Assembly: GCA_004380135.1 (NCBI GenBank)
Contig: QXCR01000055.1
Span: 207,684-271,683, forward strand
Reading direction: 5' to 3'
Source: Stemphylium vesicarium
Lineage: Eukaryota; Ascomycota; Dothideomycetes; Pleosporales; Pleosporaceae
Length of the DNA: 64,000 nucleotides
The notes below the pieces were generated by a model. It was not told the origin of the DNA, ran no database searches, and worked only from the letters and a program-made list of their open reading frames with translations. Each line of letters begins with the position of its first letter. Position 1 is the first letter of the stretch. Below are positions 11,140 through 22,517 of the stretch, one piece after another. A program made the position numbers and the translations under genes.

Positions 11140-12135
11140 ATGGCCGAGGGAAAAAGAACACAGTATGCGCTGATCACAGGGTAAGCAATGTTGTTGTTCT
11201 GTATTGCGGAAGCGATGCGAAAACGTTTGGAAACTCGTCGCTGACGCGAGTAGGTGCACGCCTGGCGGCATTGGACACTACCTTGCCCTAGAATTCGCAG
11301 AGAGGGGTAAGCCAAACTTCAAAAACATCGTCTTGGCTTCGGCTGACAAAACGTAGGCTTCCAGGTCTTGGGCACCGTTCGGGATCCCGCCAAATACCCC
11401 TCACCCGACGCCAGAATCACCTACTTTCCTCTTGAGCTCACGAGCAACGAGTCGATCAAAGAGCTGCACAAGCGCGTTACCGAAATCACCGGCGGAAAGC
11501 TCGATATCCTATACAATAATGCGGGGCGCAACTATGTTGTCCCGGCGCTCGATTACGACGACGATGAGCTGCAGGAGCTGTTCCAGGCCAACCTCTTCTC
11601 CCTGATGAAGATGTGCAGCACCTTTGCGCCGCTCCTAGTCGAGGCAAAAGGCACCATTGTCCAGACAGGCTCAGTCGCCGGTATCATGCCATATGTATGG
11701 GGTGCGCCGTACAATGCAGTCAAGGCCGCTCTACACACATATTCCGACACGCTCCGCGTCGAGCTCGCGCCATTGGGCGTCAAAGTTATCACAGTCGTTA
11801 CTGGAGGTGTTAAATCGAACATTGCGCGCGAAGAACGCACCCTGCCCCCGGACTCGTACATGCAACCACTTGCAGCCGAATACCAACGAAGGCTGAAGCA
11901 CAGCCAGGAATTGGGCATGGACACAAAGCAGTACGCCAGCAGCTGTGTAAGCAAGGTGCTTGCCGGCGATGGCTGGTTCACCAAGACCAGATGGATTTGG
12001 GAGGGCAAGATGAGCTGGATTGTGTGGTTTGCCTGGACTTATCTACCGAGCGCAGCTATGGACTATTATTTCACGAGGACCTTCAACTTGAACAAGCTGC
12101 GAGGAACTGCTGGACCTGATAAGAAGATCTTATGA
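11140..12135 (+). CDS. Short-chain dehydrogenase, AYR1-like (1-acyl-DHAP reductase family)
   Basis: Three exons, 11140-11180, 11254-11306 and 11357-12135, give 290 aa. The Rossmann nucleotide loop, split by intron 1, reads ITGCTPGGIGHYLALEF; then NNAG in LYNNAGRNY, catalytic Ser in TGSVAGIMPY, and the YxxxK pair in YNAVKAALHTY. The C-terminus has a hydrophobic stretch (SWIVWFAWTYLPSAAMDYY) that could anchor it in the ER or lipid-droplet membrane. The GCTPGGIG loop and TVRDP after beta-2 are typical of the Ayr1 branch, which reduces 1-acyl-dihydroxyacetone phosphate with NADPH and can also reduce other ketones. The divergent neighbour is a METTL7-like enzyme. Family assignment is firm; exact substrate is inference. 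Confidence 0.9.
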
Positions 12136-12356
12136 GGGACAATCGACGTTGAAATTGAAGGCTATAATATAACAGGACATGCCATGAAGCATGCAAATCA
12201 ACAATGTTTTGAGGCCATCTGCCGTCAAACCCCGGCGTTCTAATCGTGACCTTGGCACTCGTCACGCTGAATTACCCCGCATCTACATTCATACGCTCAC
12301 GTATAATGTAGGCCTATACTCTTCCAAACCCTGGTCAGTTTCACTCAACTCAGAAA

Positions 12357-13869
12357 ATGAAGGGTCATCTCGTATACTCCAACCTATTACAACGGAGCTT
12401 CTTTTCAAGCGAACGGTGTGGCCGTTCGACTACCCCACCGCAGCTTTCACAAGTCCTATTGAACCTTCTCCCATTCGACGTCGAGACACTAAGCACATTG
12501 AGACATTCTACTGAACTTGGCATCGTCATATGCTAGCTGGGGATAAGTCTCAAGGGAGACCACGACAAGAAATCGAAGCAGACGCGGCTCGGGTCCTAGG
12601 ATGGCGAGAGGGTGTACAGACAGTGTTCAAGTACGAGCCCTGTGGTATCGAGCTTGTCCTACTGGTAGCAAGGTCGCCGAATCTGGAAACGTTTACCATG
12701 GATGGCTGGGGCCGAAACTACACATGCTCCCGTCATTGGGCTTCGGAACCTTTCTTCTGGCTTCTACCTATCGTTCAAGCGGCACAACAGATCCTAAGAG
12801 TTGTCACCGAAGGCGTGCCCTACCAGCATCTGCATGTCGTTCACCTCCACATGTAGCGGTGCTGCAAAACTAGCGTGGCCTATCTGTTCGCCCTTCCACG
12901 TCTCCGAAAACTCCGCTTGAACGAGATGAACAATAACCGGACATTTGATAGGCCTATACCGTGGCTGATTTCAACCAGGTCCTCAGCAGTAGAGAGCTCG
13001 TTCTGGACCAACTCGACCTTCCAGGCCGACTCACTAGTCTCATGATCATCTCCTGCCGTGCCCTATCGCAATTTACGTTCGAACATCGGACAGGTGACGG
13101 AAGGTTAAGGCGTAAATATCTTGTTGAGATCATGTCTGCCCTCGAGAAGCAGCACGATACATTGCGGGTTCTGAAGCTCGAGCCTAATGACTTTGAGCCT
13201 AACAATATGGGCTTGGAGCATCTCACCTACACACGATTGGACGGCTTCCACAAACTATGTGCTCTGGAGAAACTTTCGGTACCTTTCCGGACCTTGATGG
13301 GCAGACCACCACGAACATCTACCACTGAAGAGGAACTATACTATCCTCAAATGCGACATGTGCTACCCCCTCAGCTTGAAGAGCTAGACCTCTACATCAA
13401 AACCTCAGGGATATGTCCAGCACACAGCGATCGCTATCCTAGCACATTTACCAGCGTTCTACCTTCGAATTCTGAGCATCTTCAGAAGGTCCATCTAACA
13501 TATAGAAAACGTGAGCAGTGTGAGTTCGCTATGCTCATCAATATCTGGGAAATAAAGCAGACGTTTCTCGAGCCTGGCGTACAATTTGAATATTCAGTCA
13601 CTTTCGCCACCTCAGATCCTAATTACGAACCTGAAAGCGACGAGTTGAATTGTGTGTCGCAGGGTCTAGTAAGATTCGGGCCAAAAGGCGTTGAAATGTC
13701 TCATCATTCTGGGCAGTGGAGACACGAGATGGTGGCAATAGTCTTGATGCATCTGGATTACACTGCAGATTGGATGGACAGCGAGGAAGGGAGGAGGTAC
13801 ATGTTCGGTGCTGTGAGCGAACCATTGAAGCGCGACGCCCAGTACTGGAAATGTTTGGTATTAGAATAG
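12357..13869 (+). pseudogene. Decayed F-box/LRR-type hypothetical gene
   Basis: The 3' part, 12961-13869, is an open frame of 302 codons resembling the leucine-rich C-terminal half of fungal F-box-associated proteins (CRALSQFTFEH, LPPQLEELDLYI, ending in KCLVLE). The upstream part continues in other frames. Frame 12530-12856 is protein-like but ends at TAG (12854-12856); it resumes as AYLFALPRLRKLRLNEMNN and TRSSAVES, then must shift by one base near 12990 to join LVLDQLDLP. A still earlier segment from the ATG at 12357 lies in a third frame. No GT-AG pair of normal length repairs the TAG or the shift. I read it as a pseudogene with one nonsense codon and at least one frameshift; a spliced functional gene is less likely. 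Confidence 0.6.
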
Positions 13870-15851
13870 GAATGTGAAAGTTGCACACTGCGTGCGCTAC
13901 GGCAAAAGTACTACAAGCCTGCCTCATAGTGCAGGCTTAGACGGCCTCTCCCCAGTCCTCACCCCAAGGGAAAAAAGTTGGAGGAGATGAAGAAAGGGTC
14001 CTCGCGGAGTTCCTAATCCGAACACCCGCAAACTACCTCTTTGCTTGGCCCTTCTCGTCACCACTCTCTTTCCTTCTTCAAGATAATGACGTCGTGGCAA
14101 GCCTTGCATATACCCGCGGCCTCAGTCACGCAGCACAACAAGACGCTAAACCATCACCACGTGCCCCTCTAGGTCTCATGTAATCTACACATCCACCCGG
14201 ACGGTCACAAAAGTACATCGCTTAGAAGTCTGATCCGGCACAACGTTCCCAAGTACCCGGCTGGCACAGATGGGCGAGTTGTTTTGTTTTCTTGACGTTG
14301 AAGCCCAACCCCATATCTCGGTCTTGCACGTACGCGCCACAACGCGCGCGAGTGTATACATAGATTGAACTTGGCACGTACTACCATCTAGATGCCTCGT
14401 GCAGCTGTATCGCCATCGCGCATCCAATGACCAGCCATCATCGGAGGTAGGTATGTAACGAAAAGAAAAAAGCCGCAGGTCATTCGTATGCACCGAAGAA
14501 GACAAAGAATAGACTAGAACAGCGGTAGAAAAAACCATACCCCGTCATCTCTCCCATTCCTCTGTCCATCCCAAGCGCACGCGTCGCAGATGCAGCGAAA
14601 ATTATACGTACGGCGTGCGATGAAATCGCACGCCAGTCACATGGTCGTACGACTTAAGTTCCGACATCCCACCTACCACCATCTATCTGCTCGGACTCGA
14701 TCTCGGACTCGGACTCGGACCCTTGCGCCCCCTCCGAACAATCGTCCATCTCAGCATCTTGGCCAAGGAGCCGCCATACCACCGCTCGCATCCCACTTGT
14801 TTAACTGAATACGAATTCCCGCAAGACGCGCACCATGTTTTGCAATGCGGGAGATGCGAAAGCGCGATGTTGCAGCACGGCCACGGCCACGGAACGGAAA
14901 GGTGGGTCGGCGGTGCGAGTCTGGGTTTGGGTTGGATTGGATTTACCATTCTAAGCAACCCTCGTATACGGGCATCTTGGCACCCCGACTGCACGACGAT
15001 TGGGTTCAAACCATCACGTTACGTCGCGTCGCGTAGTTTCGGGACGGGAGCGTACGGCGGGATGCGGCTGAAGTTTGAATGTATACGATGAAGTTTGTGC
15101 GCGGAACGGGTAGGACATGTATAGTGAGATTACGCTTTACTCTTCTTGGTGATGTTTGCGCGATACGCGTGGATGTGTGGATATAGGTTCGTGGTATATG
15201 TAATCTTTGAAGGTGGGTAGGAGCGTTGGGTTACAGTGGTTTAGGGATGGGGATGTGGTGAGGTGATGCGGCGGTGTGGCTGTGGGGGGAGAGCGCGATG
15301 TGAGTCGTACTTCTTGCTTGATTTGGTAATGTTTGCGCGGGGCGTATGCGTGGGATTCATGTTTGTGAGCGTAATTTTCAAAAGGCGTGCCTAGAGGTGT
15401 TTGCAGAGAAAACGGGTTGATGATGAAAGGAATTAGGAAGAAGAGAAGATGTCGAGATAGAGCAATGTAGTTTGAACTGTATAGAATGCTATGAATATGT
15501 GCCATGGAAACACCGGGGAAGCAACACCCCTTTTCCCAGGAAAGAACGCCAATCTATATATCTACAACGCAGTCGTAGCATGCTCCGAGTTCCCAAATAT
15601 CCAACAAACCCTAGAACTATTTAGAGAAGAAGAAGAAGAAGAAGAAGAAGAAGAAAAAGAGGAGAAAGAAAAGAAAAGAAAAGAAAAGAAAGACGCCGTG
15701 TGTAAATGCCCAAAAACGTTGCCATGCTCGCGCACGCTCATGAACCGTTGCGAAAAAACAAGCAGCTTGATGATCTCCATCTCTTTTCTCCTATCCCAAC
15801 CGCACACACACACATTCAACACACATGCACTCAAACACCTCCCCTTTTCTT
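13870..15851. other. Gene-free stretch with simple repeats
   Basis: About 2 kb without a supported gene. Contains a short run of TCGGAC units near 14695-14720 and a purine microsatellite further right. Frames such as 14723-15091 and 15137-15505 lack domains and overlap frames on the other strand. The right end holds the 3' flank of tmpA. Confidence 0.5.
15624..15692. repeat. Purine microsatellite, (GAA)n then (GAAAA)n
   Basis: About ten AAG/GAA units are followed by GAGAAA and four GAAAA-type units, all purine on the plus strand. It lies in the 3' flank of tmpA. Confidence 0.85.
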
Positions 15852-17769
15852 CTAGAAGTCCCAAAGCGTGCCAAAAGCATGCATGCCCTCCTTCGCGCAT
15901 CCCTGCATCATCTCATCGTTGCCCTGCATATTGCTCGTGATGAAGATGACCTCTGCGCCGAATCTCTTCCATGTATCCCTGAGGAGCTCCATGGTATCCG
16001 GGCGACCACCCCTCTTCTTGCTGTCCCAGAGGATCATGCGCTCTGGCTCAATGTGCTTGTGGATAAGGCCCGTGACGGTGGGGCCAAACGTGCGCTCTTG
16101 GTCCGAACCGATCCAGATGAGGAACCAGTTGGGCGATTGTATGCATGTTGAAAGGGCGGCGCCGATGCCTGTGCCGGTGCAGATGCGAATGCCGCGTTTG
16201 AACATTGCTGAGGCGTGACCGGGGCCGGCTGGAGAGACATGTTAGTTAGGTACACGAATTGGAGTGGTTAGGAAAAGAGTGACGTACCGAACTTGAGCTG
16301 TCGGGTCCAGACTGTCTTGGGTGGGTCGGAGACGAGCGCTTTGGTGAAGTCGCCTTGAACTCCGCAGATCATGTAGTGGCAGCCTGACTTGCGGCCCTCG
16401 CTGATGATGCCAAAGGCGTGGTACTCCATGATGGATGTGCGGCTGATGCGTCCGAGAAGACCTTGTTGCATGCCACGCTCGAACTTGAGCACTGCGACTT
16501 TGGGCGAGGGGATCTCGACTTCGACTGGGACTTCACGGAGTGTGACCCATGGGATGAGAATGCTGAGATACTGTTAGTAAAGGACATGGTCGCAGGCTGA
16601 GACATGACTTACAAGACTGTCATGAAGACGGCGAACCAAAGTTCTTGCGTGCTGAGTAGACTGTGGGTGTTGGTCGTCCACTGGCCATGCTTGATGTCGT
16701 AGCTGTTGCCTAAGATCACAAAGGCCCATGTCATCTGGTACATGTAAGCATCAGCCTATTTGAAGGGCCGTAATGGGGTACATACTGCGAGACCCAGCCA
16801 TCCAACGAAGCGGTGATATCTCTCAAAGGCGTTGTGATGGGTGCTAAAGGGCGTAAGCGAGGTGGTACAGAGATGGTCTAGATTGCCACAACTTACTTGC
16901 GAATCCAAGGAAAGGCGCTCAAAATCGAGATGAGGATCAAGACGTTGGTTATCACGCCGGTGGCGATGACAGAAGGATGTTGCACAGCGCCGTACCGGAT
17001 GATATCGATAATCTTGTAGAGGAGCCATCTACGTTATGCGTCAGTTCAGCCTTTTCTCAGACGGTTCATGTGTGCTTACGCAGCGCCAGATACAGCGCAT
17101 CCTGAATGGATACCTCCGACGTGTTGCAGTGCAGATACCGCTCCTAGTTTGACGGGAACTGGGGTCCACTGTTGAAACGAATAAGCTACTGTAGGAAGGC
17201 AGAGAATGGAAAATACGCACCCTCAACCCGTAGATGGCAACCATATACAAGAAGCGCATCCATAGTTCGTTACGGAACAGGATAGCGGCCAGCAGGTTCC
17301 CCAGCACCAGGGCGCCGAGATGGTTCTGGGCATAGGTGAAGCGACCGCATGCTGCCAAGATGAGACCCGTGAGGTTGAGCAAGGTAACAAACGTGAAGAA
17401 CTTTCTATATGTGTTGAACCACAGGTTGAATAGTATCCACCGGCTAATCTTTGGCTTTGGCTTGTCTGCTGTTGGCTTCTTCTCTGTCGTCTCAAGCTCC
17501 GCGGCGTTGGTAGGTTGCCGTCCGGGTGGTAATGTGAGTGACAATTCTGGTACACTTGTACCTGGTGTCGTGCCTTGGTGTACGGGGGAGACTGGTGACA
17601 ACGAGGTAGGGAAGTGTGATGGCTTTTTCGGTTCCATGTAGACGAGACCAGGGAGCGTCAGGTCAGTTGCGCTGTCGTAAACACCCTTCTCCGCATCATC
17701 GAGCGAGTCCAGGCTGTGACCCTCGGAGAGGTAACTGTTTCGTGTGGACGACATCGTTCCAATAGACAA
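15852..17769 (-). CDS. tmpA: Integral membrane oxidoreductase-like protein, TmpA family
   Basis: Seven exons: 17769-17221, 17168-17080, 17028-16897, 16843-16786, 16734-16613, 16562-16288 and 16228-15852, about 533 aa. A soluble N-terminus (about 115 aa, Ser/Pro-rich) is followed by about six membrane helices, including segments starting WILFNLWFNTY, YGLRWTPVPVK and ERYHRFVGWLGLA. The C-terminal half has a ferredoxin-reductase-like layout: LKFAGPGHASAMFKRGIRICTGTGIGAA looks like a nucleotide-binding turn, and the end is GMHAFGTLWDF. This matches TmpA, a membrane flavoprotein-like regulator of conidiation described in Aspergillus nidulans; the same module occurs at the C-terminus of some peptide synthetases. 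Function in this organism is inferred from the family. The acceptor at 16562 was chosen over an upstream AG because only it keeps the conserved frame. Confidence 0.88.
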
Positions 17770-18698
17770 TCACTGAACCAGGCTGGCAAAGCACAAAGTG
17801 TTCAGTAAGGAGAGATTGGTAATGGTCGCAGGCTAGATTGGAGAGGATCTCGAGAAGGTACTTATTAAGAGTGAGTCGAGGCGCGCTGTCATGTCATCCG
17901 GATCATAAAAAATGTTGCGTCGACACCCTCCCACATTTCATATCTGGAGTACTCGGTACCAATGTCCGTAAACATCTAAGCCACAACTGCCTTGCCGCGC
18001 ATGGCTCTCCCACACCGGACGCCGCAGGTCCCGAGCAGACATAGATGCTCCTAGTAGTAGTCCCGTATCGCCGTACATGCTTACGCCCATGCGGGTCCGT
18101 ACTTGAACGAATGAGCAAACATGCTGAAACCAGGTATTTCTGGCTTAGTTCATTAGCGCTGTAAGCCTAAACTCTATATTGTTTTAATACGTATTTTCCC
18201 GATGTGGCAGCAGACTGAACTTCACCGTTGAACCAACAGGCGGTCGGCGCATCCACCTCCGCGCTCACCTCGTAGAGGATTTTCTCCGGGGATTGGAGAA
18301 GCCGGGACGGCCTATGCCGGTAGTTTCGCCCAACGTTGGGTTAGTAGGGCAACCCCACAACATCGATATCGATCAGAGGATGTTTCTCGGCCGGGCCAAA
18401 GTCGTCATAACGCATACGATATTGCGGTCGTACAGACATGTCGGCAGGCTAGGATCACGCGACGCCGACGAAAGATTGCAAAACTATACGACGGGGTCAA
18501 TGCGGCGGTTTGGTGCGACCCTTGAGGTGACATCTAAGGCATGTGGCAGGGATGTGGAGAGAAGAAAATATATGGAAGCGCAGAAGCTTCGACTGCATGT
18601 GGTTGCTTTAGCGACAACGCGATATCGTCAGGCTTATCGAAACGCCCCATCGCGAGATCATTTAATCTACCTACGATTGCGGAACCGAGGCCAAAAGT
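17770..18698. other. Gene-free stretch
   Basis: Carries the tmpA promoter and the 3' flank of the PrpD gene. A plus-strand frame at 18293-18922 runs antisense into the PrpD end and has no domain. Nothing else recognised. Confidence 0.5.
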
Positions 18699-20503
18699 CT
18701 AGTTCTTCACATACAGATCGACGTACTCGTCGATGTCCATGTTATCGATCGACTTGGGATCTTGGGCCAAGGCCACGAGCTTGTCGACGTGTTCCGCCGG
18801 GTAGTGCGGGCCGAGATGCCTCTTGTATTTGGCGAGGATCTCAGGCTTGGCCTCCTCACGTCGCAACCGGTGGCCCAGAGGAGCCTCAACTACCTCTTCC
18901 TCCAACACGGTGCCGTCCTTGAGAGTCACAGTGAGCGCATTTGAGATGGTTCGCTTCTCGGGGTCATGGTAGTCCTTGGTGAACTGCGGATCCTCTACGC
19001 AGCTAATGCGCTGACGCAGCGACTCAACCAGCGCCGAGGTAGCGGCTTCGCTGTCATCGGGGTAATCTGTGGCTTCGAGGCGGTTGAAAACAAACATTGT
19101 GGAGACCATGTACTACCATAATGTCAGCACCAGCCATGTGGTATGGAGGGTAAGACTTACTTGGACGCAGTGGTCGCGGTCAGCGAAGTTCTCCATAGGC
19201 TTGAATTGCTTATCGATGATACGAATGCAGGCCTCGTGCGTACGGTTTACGACGCCCTCGATGTCCTCGGCGGACTTGCCCATCGCCTTGAGCTTCTTGT
19301 TGAGGCGCTGGGCGGCCTCAACCGCAGTTTGCGAGTGGAATTCAGCTAGGAGAGTCAGTATGCAGGACGAAAAAGGAAAATGCTATCACGGGAACGTTAC
19401 CAGGGTACGAGACTTTGAAGAGTACGTTCTCCATGACGTAGCTACCATAACCTCTCTGGAACTGGAACGGCTTTCCGCCAAAGTTGACGTCGTAGAACCC
19501 CCAAGTGGGTGCTGAAAGAACGGTAGGCAGACCCTGCTCGCCCTTCATGACCTTTAGCACGAGATTCACGGCCGTCTGGCACGCGTCACCGGCGGCCCAA
19601 GACTTGCGCGACATGGTGTTTGGCGAGTGCCTGTAGGTGCGCATGGACTGGCCATCGACAAAGGCCTGCGAGATGGCGTCGCGTGTCTGCGACTCGCTGA
19701 GGCCCATCATCTTGGATACAACCGCGGTCGAGGCCAGCTTGACCAGAATGACGTGGTCTAGGCCAACCTTGTTGAACGAGTTTTCCAGGGCCATGCAGCC
19801 TTGGATCTCGTGCGCCCTGATCATTGCCTCGAGGACATCGCGGACCTTGAAGATCTTTCCATTGCCGAGATTGCCTCCAGCCTTGTTTGTGCGTGTAATC
19901 CAGTCGGCAGTTGCGAGGATTGCGCCCAAGTTGTCAGAGGGGTGGCCCCACTCGGCAGCTAGCCAGCAGTCGTTGAAGTCGAGCCATCGGATCATGGCTC
20001 CAATGTTAAAGGCACCGTTTACGGGGTCGAGTTGGTAGTTTGTGCCTGGCACCTTGGTGCCGTTGGGGACCGTCGTGCCTTCCACAACGGGCCCGAGGAT
20101 CTTCCTGCACTGCTCAAAGCGCAGGCCCTCGAGACCGCAGCCGAGAGTGTCGACGAATACCCACCGAGCCGTGTCGTACTATTTAGAGTTTCGTGTCAGT
20201 CGAGTTCTTAAGATAGAAGTCGTTTTACCCTACCGCGAGCTCCGAGTCGATGGGAGTGTTGTGGATGTAGTCAGCCATATCCTTGATTTCCGGATCATAT
20301 TCGCGCTTGGAAAGCTTCTGCTGCACCTGGCTGTTGAGCGTAGTCATGGTGGAGAAGGATGACGCGGCAACAGTTCGAGGAAAGATGGGAGTCGAAGGGC
20401 AAGTCCGGAGAGCAATTGGCCTCAGGGCTCTGGTTACGACGCTGGAGCGCGATCGAAGGTTTCGTGAAGCGGTACTGCACAGGTTGCGACTGAAGGCCGA
20501 CAT
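18699..20503 (-). CDS. prpD: 2-methylcitrate dehydratase, mitochondrial (PrpD/MmgE family)
   Basis: Four exons, 20503-20234, 20178-19401, 19345-19161 and 19112-18699, give 548 aa; introns are 55, 55 and 48 nt. The first ~50 residues are rich in Arg and Ser without acids (MSAFSRNLCSTASRNLRSRS), a mitochondrial targeting peptide. The MmgE/PrpD core shows ARWVFVDTLGCGLEG, the substrate-cleft segment MIRWLDFNDCW followed by EWGHPSDNLGAILA, and SRKSWAAGDA. The enzyme dehydrates 2-methylcitrate to 2-methyl-cis-aconitate in the methylcitrate cycle, which removes propionyl-CoA. Methylcitrate synthase and lyase genes are not adjacent. Nothing is broken or missing. Confidence 0.95.
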
Positions 20504-20966
20504 GTTTGATTAGCTTCTCTCGCGCCGGACGACGTCAATGCAGCTGTGGAGAAAAGGGACAGTCGTACAACGCGCTTTTGAGGGACCGGCTGGCTTTTGA
20601 AGAAGTTTAGAGTACACGCTGAGAAACGCTCGGCTTGCAGAATTCGGGAGGATGGATACGCCGTCGTCAACCGAGGCTGAACATATCCGTAGGCCGCGCG
20701 CTGCATGATTCGCAACCGCCGCATAGCAGACTTCACGATGGTATTTTACTGATGCATCTACTTCACAGGTATGTTATTACGCTAACACAGCTCCTGTTGC
20801 GCCTTCAATCGCAGTTGTAAGCGTCTGCCCGCATCGCAGCCAAATTGCTACCCCGCATCATCCCGCGGTAGGTACCTCTCGGCTACGCTTCCCCCAAGCC
20901 CGCGCCCACATGCCTGTCGCCTTCTCCAAAGCCGCAGTACTGCCGAAATCCATGCCCAGCCTCATC
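20504..20966. other. Intergenic region
   Basis: Promoter of prpD to the left and 3' flank of the next minus-strand gene to the right. No supported feature. Confidence 0.5.
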
Positions 20967-22140
20967 TTACAGAATTTCCAGCGCCTCATATTCCATCTCA
21001 ACTTCCTGCTCAAACTGACGCTGGAACTCAGAATCTCCCCCCGCTGTTATGAATCCTGAAATCTGTTGATCTGTCGGTCTGTGCCGGCGACCACAACGAG
21101 GACAGTCTATGAGTGGTTGGCCCCAAGTACGCTGATAGTCTGACCTATAGCCTCTGAGCATCCCTAGCCTACCAAGCCTCAGAAGCCAACGCTTGACCTC
21201 TGTAAGCTGAAATCCGTTTGCGACCAGGAGGGCTACTTCAAGGAGAACATCACCGTGCCCTGGACCACTACTACGTCGTCCATTCCAGCCCAACGCGAGC
21301 TCAAGATGAGGATGCAGGCTACCGTACTCTAGAGAGCTGTCCTGGCCGTCCACCTGCCAGACACGAGCATTGGTACTGTAAAGAAGAGTAAAGATGTAAC
21401 CTGAGCAGCAGTTCGACGTAGACGCAGCGGAGCAGAACATCCGGACAAGCTGGTCCTCGTACAATGGATCATGGTTTGAATCGATATGTTGAGCCACGAG
21501 TACGCAATTCCGTATGCGGCTTACTATCGGCTGCGTTATTTCCCCTTCAACATGGCGTTGTGTTGAGCGATACAGGGCCGAAGCCAGAAGCTTATTGCGG
21601 AAAGAGATATCAACCCCCTTACGCGTCTGTTCCAAACTCGGGAGATAGGAACGGTACGGCAGCTGACGGAGGGTTAAGCGCTGATGCAACGGCCGCTGGA
21701 TCTCTTCGTCGAAGGCATCTGCACTGACTGTCAGCTCACCACCCCCTATTCAACCTGTTGAATTTTTTTTTCTTAGACATACGACACACCAGCCTTAGCT
21801 CCAGTATCTCCGGTAGACTATGGCACTGCCGCCTCTCGTGCTGGAGGTGTGGATCTAGTATTCCCCTGAGAACTTGACTCCACAACTCTGCGGGCAAAGC
21901 ACTGATACCCGGAAGCTGTGAAGTCGTTATCGCGTCCAGCTTCTCCTCCTGTACGCACCCAGGCTCGGTCTTTTTGCGCGCCGTCTTAATTACGCGAATG
22001 ATGTTCATTGTCGCAATCCCGGCAGCCGCCAAAACGAAAGCGAGGACGATGGGTTTCGCTTGCCAATGTGCACGTGTGTTGTGCCCTGACATTAAACGCA
22101 GTATTCGCTCAGAAAAGAAATACATAGGTACGGTGTACAC
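20967..22140 (-). CDS. F-box-like protein with N-terminal membrane helix
   Basis: Two exons, 22140-21783 and 21718-20967, give 369 aa; the 64-nt intron has donor GTATGT and acceptor CAG. A hydrophobic stretch at about residues 30-50 (IVLAFVLAAAGIATMNII) is followed by basic residues, as in a single-pass membrane anchor. An F-box-like segment comes next: LPAELWSQVLRGIL (about 80-93) and LELRLVCHAFDEEIQR, which is formed only after splicing. The remaining ~240 residues resemble nothing I can name; a CPRCGRRH pair sits near residue 335. F-box proteins recruit substrates to SCF ubiquitin ligases; a membrane-tethered one would act at an organelle surface. The first Met is the most upstream one; MSGHNTRAHW is an alternative start. 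Confidence 0.72.
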
Positions 22141-22517
22141 CTGCGGAGATTAGAAAGCACGATATTTGACAAATGTTGCTGCCTGATCTCAGCGCCACTA
22201 AGACGCGTCTGCGCTTGGCCCACGGTGCTTTCGCATGAACATCGTCAGGGGCAGGAATCCAACAATGAAGAATATGCATTTATCATTCTTGGAATCAACT
22301 ATCGCTATCACTCCATTTCATCAATACCACTCCTGAATAACTTTATACACCATCTCTGCCATAATCCAGCTCCTTGGTGCACCCCCCTACGTATACCCTT
22401 TCACTCGTCTTTTTGCTATATAACTGCATGAAGCTGACGGAACAGCCATGGTATAAGCTACGATCGACTCGGCTCTTTGGGTTGTAATTGATTCGAAGAA
22501 TGTTCGAGCTGCTTCAT
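22141..22517. other. Intergenic region
   Basis: Holds the promoter of the F-box gene and the 3' end of the WASP gene. The frame at 22225-22431 has no recognisable content. Confidence 0.5.

Noticed and set aside
15562..15900. Minus-strand frame with poly-Ser and poly-Phe
   Set aside because: Produced by the GAA microsatellite and the tmpA 3' flank.
18293..18922. 209-codon plus-strand frame
   Set aside because: Its second half is antisense to prpD and the first half is arginine-rich without recognisable content.
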